NCBI RefSeq assembly: GCF_023091225.1
Contig: NZ_JAHWXM010000001.1
Span: 1,798,001 to 1,862,000 of the forward strand
Direction of reading: 5' to 3'
DNA from: Microbacterium galbinum
Lineage (GTDB): Bacteria; Actinomycetota; Actinomycetes; Actinomycetales; Microbacteriaceae
DNA length: 64,000 bases
A model generated the notes under the pieces. The model was not told where the DNA came from. It saw only the letters and a list, made by a program, of their open reading frames with translations, and searched no databases. Both the position numbers and the translations under genes were made by a program. Of the stretch, positions 23,455-33,139 are shown in pieces. Each line of letters starts with the position of its first letter. Positions within the stretch are counted from its first letter, which is position 1.

Positions 23455-24447
23455 CTAGGCGGCACTCATCGCTTCGGTGATGAGCTCGAGACTTCGCACG
23501 TGGTCGACAGACCCGTGGATGTGCGCGGTGATCATGAGTTCGTCGGCGCCGGTTTCGCCTGCCAGGAGATGAAGAGCGTCGTGCACGTGCTGTTGGTCCC
23601 CGACGATATGACTTCCGGTGAGGCTGTCTGCAATTGCGGTGTCTCGATCACTCCACGGGTGTCGCGATGCGGTCTCCGGGCTCGCGAGCGCACTCGTGAC
23701 CCCGCGTGCGGAGCGCACGGCAGCGAGCCGAGTGCCACCGGCGATCCACTGGGCCTGCTCGTCAGTGTCGGCAGCGATAGCAGCGACAGCGAGGATCGCG
23801 AGGGGGCGCTGCAGCGTCCCGGGAGTGAAGTGTTCGCGGTACGTGCGCATGGCGGCGACGGCGAGATCGGGTGAGAAATGGCCGGCGAAAGCGAAGGCAT
23901 CGCCGCGGGCGGCGGCCAGCCGAGCGCTGTTCAGGCTCGAGCCGAGCAGATGGATCGGTGGACGGGACGCTCCACGCGGCACAGCCCGGACATGCGAGCG
24001 TAAGTCGAGGGTCGGCCCGTCGAGGTACGCGTCGAGTTCGGCGAGCTGCTCGGGATACGACTGGGCGTCTGACCGGCGCAGCGCCGCTGCTGCTGCCGCG
24101 TCGCTGCCTGGCGCTCGCCCGACGCCGAGGTCGATGCGGCCGGGGTGAAAGGCCTCGAGGGTGAGGTAGCGTTCGGCGACCTGGAGGGGCGAGTGGTTGG
24201 GGAGCATGACCCCGCCGGCCCCGACCCGGATGCGGGAGGTGGTGTCCGCTATTCGGAGGGCGATGAGGTCCGGCGTCGAGGAGGCGATCATGGGCATGCT
24301 GTGGTGCTCCGCCGTCCAGAAGCGGGTGTAACCGAGTTGCTCGGCGCGCTGCGCCAGAGCGACGGACTGATTCACGGCGTCCGATTCGGTCGCCCCTTCA
24401 GCGACGGTGGCGAGGTCGAGCACGGAGAGGGCAATGGGCCCGGTCAT
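23455..24447 (-). CDS. Luciferase-like (LLM) oxidoreductase, MsnO8 type
   Basis: 330 residues, a bacterial-luciferase-like TIM barrel. Motifs: ALSVLDLATVAEG at the N-terminus, LGYTRFWTAEHHSMP (the AEHH of this subgroup), RIRVGAGGVMLPNHSPLQVAERYLTLEAFHPGRIDLGVGRAPG, and HLLGSSLNSARLAAARGDAFAFAGHF. Such proteins use reduced flavin; the substrate is unknown. GGAGG lies five bases before the ATG at 24447, so this start is better than the GTG two codons earlier. It is divergent from an SDR operon and upstream of a TetR gene. Confidence 0.88.
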   Translation of the reverse strand: MTGPIALSVLDLATVAEGATESDAVNQSVALAQRAEQLGYTRFWTAEHHSMPMIASSTPDLIALRIADTTSRIRVGAGGVMLPNHSPLQVAERYLTLEAFHPGRIDLGVGRAPGSDAAAAAALRRSDAQSYPEQLAELDAYLDGPTLDLRSHVRAVPRGASRPPIHLLGSSLNSARLAAARGDAFAFAGHFSPDLAVAAMRTYREHFTPGTLQRPLAILAVAAIAADTDEQAQWIAGGTRLAAVRSARGVTSALASPETASRHPWSDRDTAIADSLTGSHIVGDQQHVHDALHLLAGETGADELMITAHIHGSVDHVRSLELITEAMSAA

Positions 24448-24509
24448 GGGCACCTCCAGAGGTCTTGGCGGTCAAATCGATCCGCCACCGTTGCGATACG
24501 TTAGCGTTT

Positions 24510-24522
24510 CGATACGGTATCG
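24510..24522. promoter_or_regulatory. Palindrome CGATACGGTATCG, likely TetR operator
   Basis: A perfect 13-bp palindrome with a central G in the divergent region between the LLM gene and the SDR operon. A second half site GCGATACG lies at about 24493. The TetR encoded at 22804 is the likely binder. Confidence 0.58.
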
Positions 24523-24574
24523 TACCAAATGATCGCGCACCGCCGATGTGCGTGCACTGATGAAGGAGACACTC

Positions 24575-25444
24575 ATGTTGAGGTTGGACAACCGGGTCGC
24601 GCTTGTGACGGGAGCAGGTCGGGGCCTTGGCGCCGACTACGCGAAGTTCCTGGCGTCCCGTGGCGCAGCCGTTGTCGTCAACAACCGACGTCGTAACGGC
24701 GAATCGCCGGCCGACGACGTCGTCGCGGAGATCGCCGCGGCCGGTGGAAAGGCCGTCGCGAACTACTCGGACGTCGTCGAGGACCCACAGGGTCTCGTAG
24801 ACACGGCGATGGACACGTATGGGCGACTCGACATCGTCGTGAACAACGCCGGCATCCACCAGGAGATGTCCTTCTCCGACCCCGGCGCTTTCGACCTGAT
24901 CAAGCGCTACATGGACGTTCACTTCTACGGCACGGTCGGCGTCACCAAGGCGGCGTGGGAGCACCTGATTGCCAGCGGGAGCGGTCGTGTGATCAACACG
25001 GTCTCGCCGGTCATGATCAACGGTTCCGTGGACATCACCGCCTACGTGTCCGCTAAGGCGGCAACGGTGGGATTCACGCGATCACTCTCCATCGAAGCCG
25101 AGGACTTCGGCATCACGGTGAACGCGATTGCACCGATTGCAGCGACCCGTCTCTCCGAGAAGGGCAAGTTCACCGACGAGTTTAAGAAGCAGCTGCGCGA
25201 CAACAATCCCACCTCTCTCGTCTCGCCCGTCGTGGCGTACCTGGCCCACCCGGAGAACACCCTCAACGGCCGCAACCTCATCGTCGCGGCAGGAGAAGTG
25301 CAGCTGATGACCTTCGGCAAGAACGATGGCTTCCTCGACCGCGAGCTAACCCCCGAATCAGTACAGGCGAACCTCGACTCGATCCTCGACGAGACGACCA
25401 ACACCGTCCTGCCCTACGAGCGCTTCCACGCCTCCATCGACTAG
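24575..25444 (+). CDS. SDR-family NAD(P)-dependent oxidoreductase
   Basis: 289 residues. Cofactor motif TGAGRGLG (12-19), NNAG in the middle, and the catalytic S144, Y157 and K161 (TVSPVMINGSVDITAYVSAK). This resembles the SDR part of multifunctional hydroxyacyl-CoA dehydrogenases (peroxisomal MFE-2-like), with VNNRRRNGESPADDVVAEIAAAGG after the first fold unit and TRLSEKGKFTDEF later. AAGGAG lies six bases before the ATG. It is the first gene of a three-gene operon of NAD(P)-dependent enzymes, probably for modifying or detoxifying a small carbonyl compound. Confidence 0.9.
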   Translation: MLRLDNRVALVTGAGRGLGADYAKFLASRGAAVVVNNRRRNGESPADDVVAEIAAAGGKAVANYSDVVEDPQGLVDTAMDTYGRLDIVVNNAGIHQEMSFSDPGAFDLIKRYMDVHFYGTVGVTKAAWEHLIASGSGRVINTVSPVMINGSVDITAYVSAKAATVGFTRSLSIEAEDFGITVNAIAPIAATRLSEKGKFTDEFKKQLRDNNPTSLVSPVVAYLAHPENTLNGRNLIVAAGEVQLMTFGKNDGFLDRELTPESVQANLDSILDETTNTVLPYERFHASID

Positions 25445-25526
25445 CGCCGAACAACAACCCAAGACAGCTCAGGCGCCACCCCAACCGGGCGAGGTGTCGT
25501 ACATCGACGATGAGAGAAGAAAAGCA

Positions 25527-26462
25527 ATGAAAGACATCAAGAAGGTCCTGGTCACCGGGGCCACGGGAATGCAGGGCGGCGCCGTTGTACAGGCACTCCT
25601 GCGCGCCGGCCACTCCGTGACCGGGTTCGTGCGCAACCCCGAATCAGCGCCCGCCAGGGCGCTCGCACAGCAGGGCATCGCCCTAGCTACCGGGAACCTG
25701 GAAGACATCTCGTCCGTGGAAGCGGCCAGCGCGGGTCACGACGCGGTGTTCTCCGTGCAGTTGTTCGGTGCCGACCCCGCCGACTTCGACTCCGAGCAGC
25801 GACAGGCCCGCAACCTCGCGACGGCGGCCAAGCGCGCCGGCGTCGCCCAGCTCATCCACACATCCGTCTCGGGCACAAGGTGGCGTCGCCGCTTCCCGGA
25901 TTACCGGCAGGACGAGCTGTTCCGCGCGTACTGGGACAACAAGGAGGCAGCGGAAGATGCAGTGCGCCAGGCGGGCATCGACCGCTGGACCATCTTCAAG
26001 CCCGCCTGGTACATGGACAACGTGCTTCCCGGAAAGCGCCCCGACATATTCCCGGACCTCCCCGAGGGAAAGCTCGTGACAGCCACGGGACCGCAGACCG
26101 CGATGGCCCTGATCAACGCGGAAGACCTAGGAGCCGGCGTCGCGGCAGCCGTCGCCGACCCCGACACCTTCCACGAAGCCGAGATCGAATTCGCCGGGGA
26201 CGTGCTCACCTTCCGGGAGATCGCAGCGATCATCTCCGAAGCCGCGAACCGAGAGATCACGCCCGTTTTCCACGCGCCCGAGGCATGGGAACAGGTCACC
26301 GGGACGCCCTACGCGGACAGTCGCCACTGGGACGACGTCGTCGGATATCCGGCTCGCCCTCACCACGCCGCTCGCTACGGACTGACCACCACAACCATGC
26401 GACAGTGGGCCGTCCGCCAAGACTGGCGACTCCCGATGAACGGGAACGAAGGCGCACTGTGA
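25527..26462 (+). CDS. NmrA/NAD(P)-binding family protein
   Basis: 311 residues with the extended-SDR cofactor motif [19 protein letters not shown] near the N-terminus. The NmrA type is indicated by [33 protein letters not shown], and by [13 protein letters not shown] and [23 protein letters not shown] later. It may be an atypical NADPH-dependent reductase or a redox sensor. It is 82 bases after the SDR gene and overlaps the next gene by GTGA. The ribosome binding site is weak. Confidence 0.87.
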   Translation: MKDIKKVLVTGATGMQGGAVVQALLRAGHSVTGFVRNPESAPARALAQQGIALATGNLEDISSVEAASAGHDAVFSVQLFGADPADFDSEQRQARNLATAAKRAGVAQLIHTSVSGTRWRRRFPDYRQDELFRAYWDNKEAAEDAVRQAGIDRWTIFKPAWYMDNVLPGKRPDIFPDLPEGKLVTATGPQTAMALINAEDLGAGVAAAVADPDTFHEAEIEFAGDVLTFREIAAIISEAANREITPVFHAPEAWEQVTGTPYADSRHWDDVVGYPARPHHAARYGLTTTTMRQWAVRQDWRLPMNGNEGAL

Positions 26463-27406
26463 AAGCTGTCGGGTTCACCAAACATGGCGGCCGTGAGGTC
26501 ATGCAGGTCCTGGAGCTGCCAGAACCGCACGCCGGAAACGGCGAGGTGCGCATCAAGGTTGCGGCGGCGCCCGTGCACCCGGCCGACATCAACATCCGCT
26601 CCGGGATCTCCGCGAAGTACAGCCCCGAGACCAACCCCATCTCCGACGTCTACGTCGTCGGATGGGAGATCGCCGGGATCATCGACGAGGTCGGCGACGG
26701 GGTTCGTCCCGAGCTCACCCTCGGCGCCGAGGTGATCGCGATCACCGAGCCCATCAAGGACCTCGGCGGACAAGCCCAATACGTCCTCGTGCCGGCGGAG
26801 TCCGTGGTTCCCGCTCCGAAGGGCATCGACCTCACGACGGCGTCGACCCTGCTGATGGCGTCCCTCACGGCGCTGTTGGCTGTGGATGCTCTGGCTCTCA
26901 CTCCGGGCTCGACGGTCGCGGTGACCGGATCAGCAGGCGGGATCGGCGGATACGCCATCCAGCTCGCCAAGGCAGCCGGGCTGGCGGTCATCGCTGACGC
27001 GGCCGAGAAAGACCGCGACCTCGTCGCAAGCTTCGGCGCCGACATGGTCCTCCCTCGAGGAGACAAGTTCCCCGCCGCCGTGCGCGAGCTGCACCCCGAT
27101 GGAGTGGATGGTGTCATCGACGCCGGGTCGGTGGGCGACGCGGTTGCCGCAGCGGTGCGCGACGGCGGACCGATCTCCACCGTGAAGGGCTTCAGCGGTG
27201 ACACCGACCGGGGCGTTCGCTGGCTCCCCGTCTTCGTCTACGACCGCATGCGCGACACCGCAGCACTTGAGCGACTGCGCAATCTCGCCGAGGCCGGCGC
27301 GCTGACGCCTCGCGTCTCGGGCACCTATCCGATCGAGCAGGTCGCGGAAGCCCAACGACTTGTGGAGGAGGGCGGAATGCGAGGGCGGCCCGTGCTGGTC
27401 TTCTGA
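26459..27406 (+). CDS. Quinone oxidoreductase-like (zinc-free MDR) enzyme
   Basis: 315 residues. Medium-chain dehydrogenase/reductase of the zeta-crystallin/QOR type: N-terminal [33 protein letters not shown] in parts, [10 protein letters not shown], then the Rossmann motif [22 protein letters not shown]. The zinc-binding cysteines of alcohol dehydrogenases are absent. It reduces quinones or enones with NADPH in related proteins. The GTG start overlaps the stop of the NmrA gene. Together with the SDR and NmrA genes it looks like a detoxification cassette under TetR control. Confidence 0.88.
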   Translation: MKAVGFTKHGGREVMQVLELPEPHAGNGEVRIKVAAAPVHPADINIRSGISAKYSPETNPISDVYVVGWEIAGIIDEVGDGVRPELTLGAEVIAITEPIKDLGGQAQYVLVPAESVVPAPKGIDLTTASTLLMASLTALLAVDALALTPGSTVAVTGSAGGIGGYAIQLAKAAGLAVIADAAEKDRDLVASFGADMVLPRGDKFPAAVRELHPDGVDGVIDAGSVGDAVAAAVRDGGPISTVKGFSGDTDRGVRWLPVFVYDRMRDTAALERLRNLAEAGALTPRVSGTYPIEQVAEAQRLVEEGGMRGRPVLVF

Positions 27407-27433
27407 ACCCGCTCGAACCTCAGAGGCCGGATG

Positions 27434-27501
27434 CTTCGACAGGCTCAGCAGCCCAGTTCTCGATGGCCCGTGCGATAGCTGGGTCCCTGAGCCCGTCGAA
27501 G
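27434..27501. repeat. REP-like inverted repeat
   Basis: Arms CTTCGACAGGCTCAG (27434-27448) and CTGAGCCCGTCGAAG (27487-27501), one mismatch. It precedes lacI-end copy C. Confidence 0.7.
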
Positions 27502-27519
27502 GGCCCCACCCCGAGAGAT

Positions 27520-27603
27520 CGACGTCAGGCCGAGCCCCGCACCACGAGCTCCGTCGGCAGGATGGTCGTGCGGGCGGGTCTCCTCCCGGCGAGCCGCGAC
27601 AGC
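27520..27603 (-). pseudogene. lacI 3'-end fragment, copy C
   Basis: About 84 bp nearly identical to the last 27 codons of the intact LacI gene at 29762, including GGATGGTCGTGCGG, which copies A and B do not share. Homology ends at about 27603 within GCCGCGACAG. It marks the junction between cargo blocks 2 and 3. Confidence 0.82.
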
Positions 27604-27786
27604 TCAACCCGACCATTGCAGGACACCTTCGGCCGACGGGTAGAAGACTCGACGTGTTGTCGCGCCGAAAGGGTACAGCACAGGTTTCGGTGGCTTGCAG
27701 TTTCGGCAGGGGGTTTTTCGGCTGGCCGATTGCCGGGGTGTCGCGTTTCTGAGCACCAAAGGCGGTTCGGCGCCGCAATCGATCGT
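27604..27786. other. Intergenic stretch upstream of ABC-F leader
   Basis: No gene seen. The sequence is less GC-rich and contains TTTCGGCAGGGGGTTTTTCGGC, but no supported hairpin or frame. Confidence 0.35.
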
Positions 27787-27816
27787 TTGCGGCAGGCAAC
27801 GGCAGCACCGTACGAT
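27787..27816 (+). promoter_or_regulatory. Promoter of ABC-F leader transcript
   Basis: -35 TTGCGG (27787-27792), an 18-bp spacer and -10 TACGAT (27811-27816). The -10 ends six bases before the GTG of the hexapeptide at 27823, so transcription probably starts at that GTG. Confidence 0.6.
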
Positions 27817-27822
27817 GGACAC

Positions 27823-27843
27823 GTGCATTTGTTTTTCCTGTGA
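27823..27843 (+). CDS. Putative leaderless leader peptide MHLFFL
   Basis: GTG CAT TTG TTT TTC CTG TGA encodes a six-residue hydrophobic peptide. Its GTG lies six bases after the -10 box and would be the first codon of the mRNA. It precedes a terminator-like hairpin and the ABC-F gene by 144 bases. Short hydrophobic leader peptides are known ahead of ribosome-protection and methyltransferase resistance genes, where antibiotic-stalled ribosomes change mRNA folding. The role here is inferred from position alone. Confidence 0.5.
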   Translation: MHLFFL

Positions 27844-27880
27844 AGGCTGAGTAAGGCCTACCGCGCTCGTTGAGTTTCTC

Positions 27881-27907
27881 CGAGCCTGCGGCGGCAGCTC
27901 GTTTTCT
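27881..27907 (+). terminator. Attenuator-type terminator in ABC-F leader
   Basis: CGAG(C)CTGC pairs with GCAGCTCG (8 bp, one bulged C, loop GGCG), directly followed by TTTTCT. This is the only hairpin with a T-run nearby. It lies 38 bases after the leader peptide stop and 80 bases before the ABC-F start, so it could stop transcription before the gene. Confidence 0.6.
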
Positions 27908-27908
27908 G

Positions 27909-27969
27909 ACCCTCATGGGTCGCCGTCATCTGCGTACCCTTGCGCTCCCCGTATGGAGTGCTTGGTACG
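27909..27969 (+). promoter_or_regulatory. Competing hairpins before the ABC-F gene
   Basis: Three pairings share segments. ACCC (27909-27912) pairs with GGGT (27917-27920). GGGTCGC (27917-27923) pairs with GCG and ACCC (27932-27939). CGTACC (27933-27938) pairs with GGTACG (27964-27969), stacked on GCGCTCC / GGAGTGC (27942-27948 with 27955-27961). The last stem ends nine bases before the AAGGA ribosome binding site. The mutually exclusive folds suggest a switch. Confidence 0.55.
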
Positions 27970-27987
27970 TCGTCTCGAAGGATTCGA

Positions 27988-29643
27988 ATGCTCACCCTGA
28001 CCAAACATCTACCGGCGCGCCAGCGCGCCCAACTCATTGCCTCTGACGTCTCAGTGATGCGCGGGGCGACCAGCGTCTTGAACCACGTCGACCTCACCGT
28101 TACTCCTGCGTCGCGGATCGCGATCGTCGGCGAGAACGGCCGCGGAAAGTCAACTCTGCTTCACGTCCTCGACGGCACCCTGCTCCCTGATTCCGGAACG
28201 GTGCAGCGCACCGGAACTTTGGGCGTCGCGGAACAGGAAATGTCTGCGGACGACGACCGAACCGTGGGCCAGGCCGTCGCAGAAGCGATCGCCGAACCGC
28301 TCGCTGCCCTTGCGGCCCTCGACGAAGCGGCCCGCGCCATGTCGGCCGGGGACGTCGGTGCGGATGAGCGTTACGCCGCCGCGCTCGAGCACGCTGAATT
28401 ACTTGATGCGTGGGATGCCGAACGGCGGGTGCAGATCGCACTCGAAGCGCTCGACGCGGAGACCGACCCGGCCCGGCTGCTCGGTGACCTCTCCGTGGGA
28501 CAGCGGTATCGAGTGCGTCTGGCGTGCTTGCTCGGTGCTGACGATGATTTCCTGCTGCTCGACGAGCCGACGAACCACCTCGATCGCTCCGGGCTCGAGT
28601 TCCTGGGCGCGCAGCTCCGCTCCCGTGCAGGCGGGGTCGTCGTCGTGACGCACGATCGGGCACTGCTCTCAGACGTCGCCGACACCATCGTCGACCTCGA
28701 CCCGACGCTGGATGATCGCGTGCGGGTGTACGGCAGCGGGTATGCCGGGTATCGCGAGGGCCGGCACGCCGAACGAGAACGCTGGGAACAGGAGTACGAC
28801 CGGCAACAAGCTGAGCATGCCCGCCTGCAGGACAGCCTCAGTTCTGCGCAGAATCGGCTCGTCTCCGGGTGGCGTCCTGAGAAGGGGACCAACAAGCACG
28901 GCCGTGCGACCCGTGCCGGCGGGCTGGTCCAGAGCGTGCATCGGCGTCAGGAACAGCTCGAAGCGCACGCGGTGACGGTTCCTGAGCCACCGCTGCAGTT
29001 CCGGTTCCCGGACCTGCCTACGAGGTCTGGCGCAGTGCTGCTGAGCGTCGAGCAGGTCAGCGTGGCCGGACGCTTGGCGGCCCCCGTGTCGTTCTCACTC
29101 TCGCATCGGGGGCGTCTGGTGGTGACGGGCCCGAACGGTGCGGGCAAGTCGACCCTGCTGAGAGTGCTCGCGGGTGAGCTACACCCGGACACCGGTGCGG
29201 TGCGGATGCCGCAAAACGCCCGTCTCGGGTTCTTGCGTCAGGAGACAAACCTGCCACTGGACCGTCGGGCGAGCGAGGTCTACACCGCGAATGTTGACGC
29301 ACTCGTATCTGCCGGAACACTCCCCGCATCGGAAGCGGTCGGGCTCTCGCAGCTCGGCCTCCTGCGAGCTCGGCAATCAAGCAAGCGCATCGGTGAGTTG
29401 TCGATGGGTCAACAACGCCGACTCGAGCTGGCATTGGTGCTCGCGGCCAAGCCTCACGTGCTTCTCCTCGACGAGCCGACCAACCACCTCTCCATCGCTC
29501 TCGTCGACGAACTCACCGATGCGCTCGGCGACACGCAAGCCGCCCTGGTTCTGTCCAGCCACGATCGTCAACTCCTGCGTGACGTCGCCGACTGGCCGCA
29601 GATACATCTCGATGCGAGGACGAAAAGTGGGGCGCTGGCATGA
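27988..29643 (+). CDS. ABC-F family ATPase, antibiotic-resistance type
   Basis: 551 residues with two ATP-binding cassettes and no membrane domain. Cassette 1: [11 protein letters not shown] (48-58), signature [12 protein letters not shown], Walker [12 protein letters not shown]. Then a linker with a charged coiled coil ([23 protein letters not shown]) and a segment [22 protein letters not shown] typical of resistance-type ABC-F proteins. Cassette 2: [11 protein letters not shown] (381-391), [23 protein letters not shown]. Such proteins bind the ribosomal E site and remove macrolides, lincosamides, streptogramins or pleuromutilins. The ATG has AAGGA five bases upstream. It lies alone in cargo block 3 behind a leader that looks attenuated; the drug class is unknown. 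Confidence 0.9.
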   Translation: MLTLTKHLPARQRAQLIASDVSVMRGATSVLNHVDLTVTPASRIAIVGENGRGKSTLLHVLDGTLLPDSGTVQRTGTLGVAEQEMSADDDRTVGQAVAEAIAEPLAALAALDEAARAMSAGDVGADERYAAALEHAELLDAWDAERRVQIALEALDAETDPARLLGDLSVGQRYRVRLACLLGADDDFLLLDEPTNHLDRSGLEFLGAQLRSRAGGVVVVTHDRALLSDVADTIVDLDPTLDDRVRVYGSGYAGYREGRHAERERWEQEYDRQQAEHARLQDSLSSAQNRLVSGWRPEKGTNKHGRATRAGGLVQSVHRRQEQLEAHAVTVPEPPLQFRFPDLPTRSGAVLLSVEQVSVAGRLAAPVSFSLSHRGRLVVTGPNGAGKSTLLRVLAGELHPDTGAVRMPQNARLGFLRQETNLPLDRRASEVYTANVDALVSAGTLPASEAVGLSQLGLLRARQSSKRIGELSMGQQRRLELALVLAAKPHVLLLDEPTNHLSIALVDELTDALGDTQAALVLSSHDRQLLRDVADWPQIHLDARTKSGALA

Positions 29644-29653
29644 GCAAGAAGAG

Positions 29654-29737
29654 TCGGACCCTCGTTTCGCGATCTCTCCGCTCAGGACACAACCAAACGA
29701 GAGATGATGTGGTCGTCTATCGGAGTGGGCATCCTCG
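29654..29737 (+). pseudogene. Fragment of the small membrane protein gene
   Basis: 84 bp that match 21253-21336 with four differences counted by eye. They cover the middle of the 70-residue membrane protein gene (about codons 27-55), without its start or end. The piece begins ten bases after the ABC-F stop and stops about 20 bases before the lacI stop. It is a relic of a block-1-like cassette that once lay directly against lacI. Confidence 0.85.
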
Positions 29738-29761
29738 AAACGCCCCACCCCAATCACGACG

Positions 29762-30754
29762 TCAGGCCGAACCCCGCACCACGAGCTCCGTCGGCAGGAT
29801 GGTCGTGCGGGGCGGGTCTCCCCCGGCGAGCCGCGACAGCAGCACCTGCGCCATCGCCTCGCCTTGCGCGTACATCGGCTGACGCATCGTCGTGAGCTGC
29901 GGGTCGCAGCTGAGCGCCACCGAGGAGTCGTCGAACCCGACGAGGGCGATGTCGTCGGGAACGCGGATGCCGGAGGAGCGCAGCGCCGTCAACGCACCCC
30001 GCGCCATGAGGTCGCTCGCGACGAAGATCGCGTCGGGGCGGCCCGCCGCGAGTATGCGCCGTGCGGCGTCCGCGCCGCTGGCCTCGCTGTAGTCGCCCTC
30101 CTCCTCGGCGAACGGCGTGAGCGCGGCATCCGCCAGTGCCTCGCGGAAGCCCTGCACGCGGTCGATCGACGACAACATCGTGAGCGGACCGGAGATCGTG
30201 GCGATGCGGGTGCGGCCGATGTCGACCAGGCGGCGCACCGCCTCACGCGCCCCGGCCACGTTGTCGACGTCGACCACGTAGTCGGTCTCGCGCGTGCGCA
30301 CGGGGCGCCCGCCGTAGACGACCGGCACGGCATCCGCGATCCGGTCGATGAACGCGTCGCTCGTGTGGTGCGACACCAGCAGCGCCCCGTCGACACCGCC
30401 GTTGCGCACGAAGCCGGTCATCTTGTCACCCGGGTCGTCGCTCGCGATGAGCAGGTTCAGCAGGTAGTCGGAGGTGCGCAGCGTGCCGGTGATGCCGGCG
30501 ACGATCGCGGCGAAGAACGGGTCGCCGAAGAATCGCGTGGTGTCTTCGGGCACGATCAGGGCGATCGCGTGCGTCTGACGCGACGCGAGCGATCGCGCCG
30601 CGCGGTTCGGCACGTAGTTCAGCCGCTCGATCGCATCGTGCACCGCGGCGAGCGCCTCGGGGCTGACCGCCGTCGAACCGTTGACGACGCGCGAGACCGT
30701 CGACCGTGACACTCCGGCGGCAGCGGCCACCTCTTCGATCGTCGCTCGCGACAC
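29762..30754 (-). CDS. cebR: LacI-family regulator, CebR/CelR type
   Basis: 330 residues. LacI helix-turn-helix ATIEEVAAAAGVSRSTVSRVVNGS (4-27) and hinge helix VPNRAARSLASRQT, then a sugar-binding domain ending LSCDPQLTTMRQPMYAQGEAMAQVLL and TELVVRGSA. The GTG start has GGAGGAAG upstream. The frame is open further upstream but runs into the glucosidase gene. It sits last in the cellobiose operon, and the two TGGGAGCGCTCCCA sites at 35645 match the known CelR/CebR operator. It probably represses the operon until cellobiose or a related sugar binds. Its 3' end is the sequence copied at 19051, 22658 and 27520. Confidence 0.88.
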   Translation of the reverse strand: MSRATIEEVAAAAGVSRSTVSRVVNGSTAVSPEALAAVHDAIERLNYVPNRAARSLASRQTHAIALIVPEDTTRFFGDPFFAAIVAGITGTLRTSDYLLNLLIASDDPGDKMTGFVRNGGVDGALLVSHHTSDAFIDRIADAVPVVYGGRPVRTRETDYVVDVDNVAGAREAVRRLVDIGRTRIATISGPLTMLSSIDRVQGFREALADAALTPFAEEEGDYSEASGADAARRILAAGRPDAIFVASDLMARGALTALRSSGIRVPDDIALVGFDDSSVALSCDPQLTTMRQPMYAQGEAMAQVLLSRLAGGDPPRTTILPTELVVRGSA

Positions 30755-30813
30755 AGCTCTTCCTCCGATCCGGCGGGGCGATCGGATGCTCCGACCGCCC
30801 TCGCCGCCCGGTC

Positions 30814-32244
<1,431 letters not shown>

Positions 32245-32248
32245 GGAG

Positions 32249-33139
32249 TCATCCTTTCACCGCGCCCGCCATGATGCCACTGACCAGCTGCTTGCCCGCG
32301 ACCACGAAGAGCACGAGCAGCGGAAGGGTCGCGAGCACCGCACCGGCGAGCACGATCGAGTAGTCGATGTAGTAACCGGACTGCAGCTGGCTGAGCGCGG
32401 TCTGGAGGGTGGGATTCGAGGGCGAGAGCACGATGAGCGGCCACAGGTAGTCGGTCCACGCGGTCATGAACGTGAAGAGTCCGAGGATGGCCATCGCGGG
32501 GCGGGCGGCCGGGATCCCGACCGTCAGGAACGTGCGGAACTGGTTGGCGCCGTCGACGCGGGCGGCTTCGATCAGTTCGTCGGGGATGACGTCGACGAGG
32601 TACTGCCGCATGAAGAAGACGCCGAACGCGGTGACGAGTGTCGGCACGATCACGGCCCCGATCGAGCCCGTCCAACCCAGCTCGCGCATGAGCATGAACA
32701 GCGGGATGATGCCCAGCTGCGTGGGGATCGCCATGGTCGCGATCACGAACACCATGAGGCCGTCGCGTCCCTTGAAGCGCAGCTTCGCGAACGCGTAGCC
32801 GGCGAGGGTCGAGAACGTCACGACCGAGATCGTGATGATCCCCGAGATGAGGAACGAGTTCCCCAGCGCCAGCCAGAACGGGATCGCGTCGAACACCTTG
32901 GCGGCGTTCGCGAGGAAGTTGCCGCCCGGGATGAGCGGCAGGTTCTCGCCGCGCGTGGCGTTCGTGCCGCTCGCGACGACGACCGACCACCACAGCGGAT
33001 ACACGCTGCCGATCACGAACGCGGCCAGCAGGCCGTAGGTGAGGAAGCCGGGGCGGCTGCCGATCCCCGCGTTGCCGAGGGCGCTGCCCCGGCGACGGCG
33101 GATCTTCTCGGGCACGCTCAGTGCCATCGTCGCGGTCAT
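32249..33139 (-). CDS. cebG: Sugar ABC permease, MalG/CebG type
   Basis: 296 residues with six membrane helices. The EAA loop is LIEAARVDGANQFRTFLTVGIPAARPAMA. The N-terminus PGFLTYGLLAAFVIGSVYPLWWSVVVASG and the C-terminal AGKQLVSGIMAGAVKG are typical of CUT1 permeases. The ATG at 33139 overlaps the stop of the other permease in ATGA. No ATPase gene lies in the operon; CUT1 cellobiose systems of actinobacteria usually borrow the shared ATPase MsiK, encoded elsewhere. Confidence 0.92.
   Translation of the reverse strand: MTATMALSVPEKIRRRRGSALGNAGIGSRPGFLTYGLLAAFVIGSVYPLWWSVVVASGTNATRGENLPLIPGGNFLANAAKVFDAIPFWLALGNSFLISGIITISVVTFSTLAGYAFAKLRFKGRDGLMVFVIATMAIPTQLGIIPLFMLMRELGWTGSIGAVIVPTLVTAFGVFFMRQYLVDVIPDELIEAARVDGANQFRTFLTVGIPAARPAMAILGLFTFMTAWTDYLWPLIVLSPSNPTLQTALSQLQSGYYIDYSIVLAGAVLATLPLLVLFVVAGKQLVSGIMAGAVKG

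Noticed and set aside
18966..29761. Integrative element with its own integrase or tRNA attachment site
   Set aside because: No integrase, recombinase, relaxase or tRNA gene was found in the region; only the repeated gene ends support integration.
29640..29882. An 80-codon frame starting at the ABC-F stop
   Set aside because: It runs through the relic at 29654-29737 in a frame other than the original gene and then antisense through the end of lacI.
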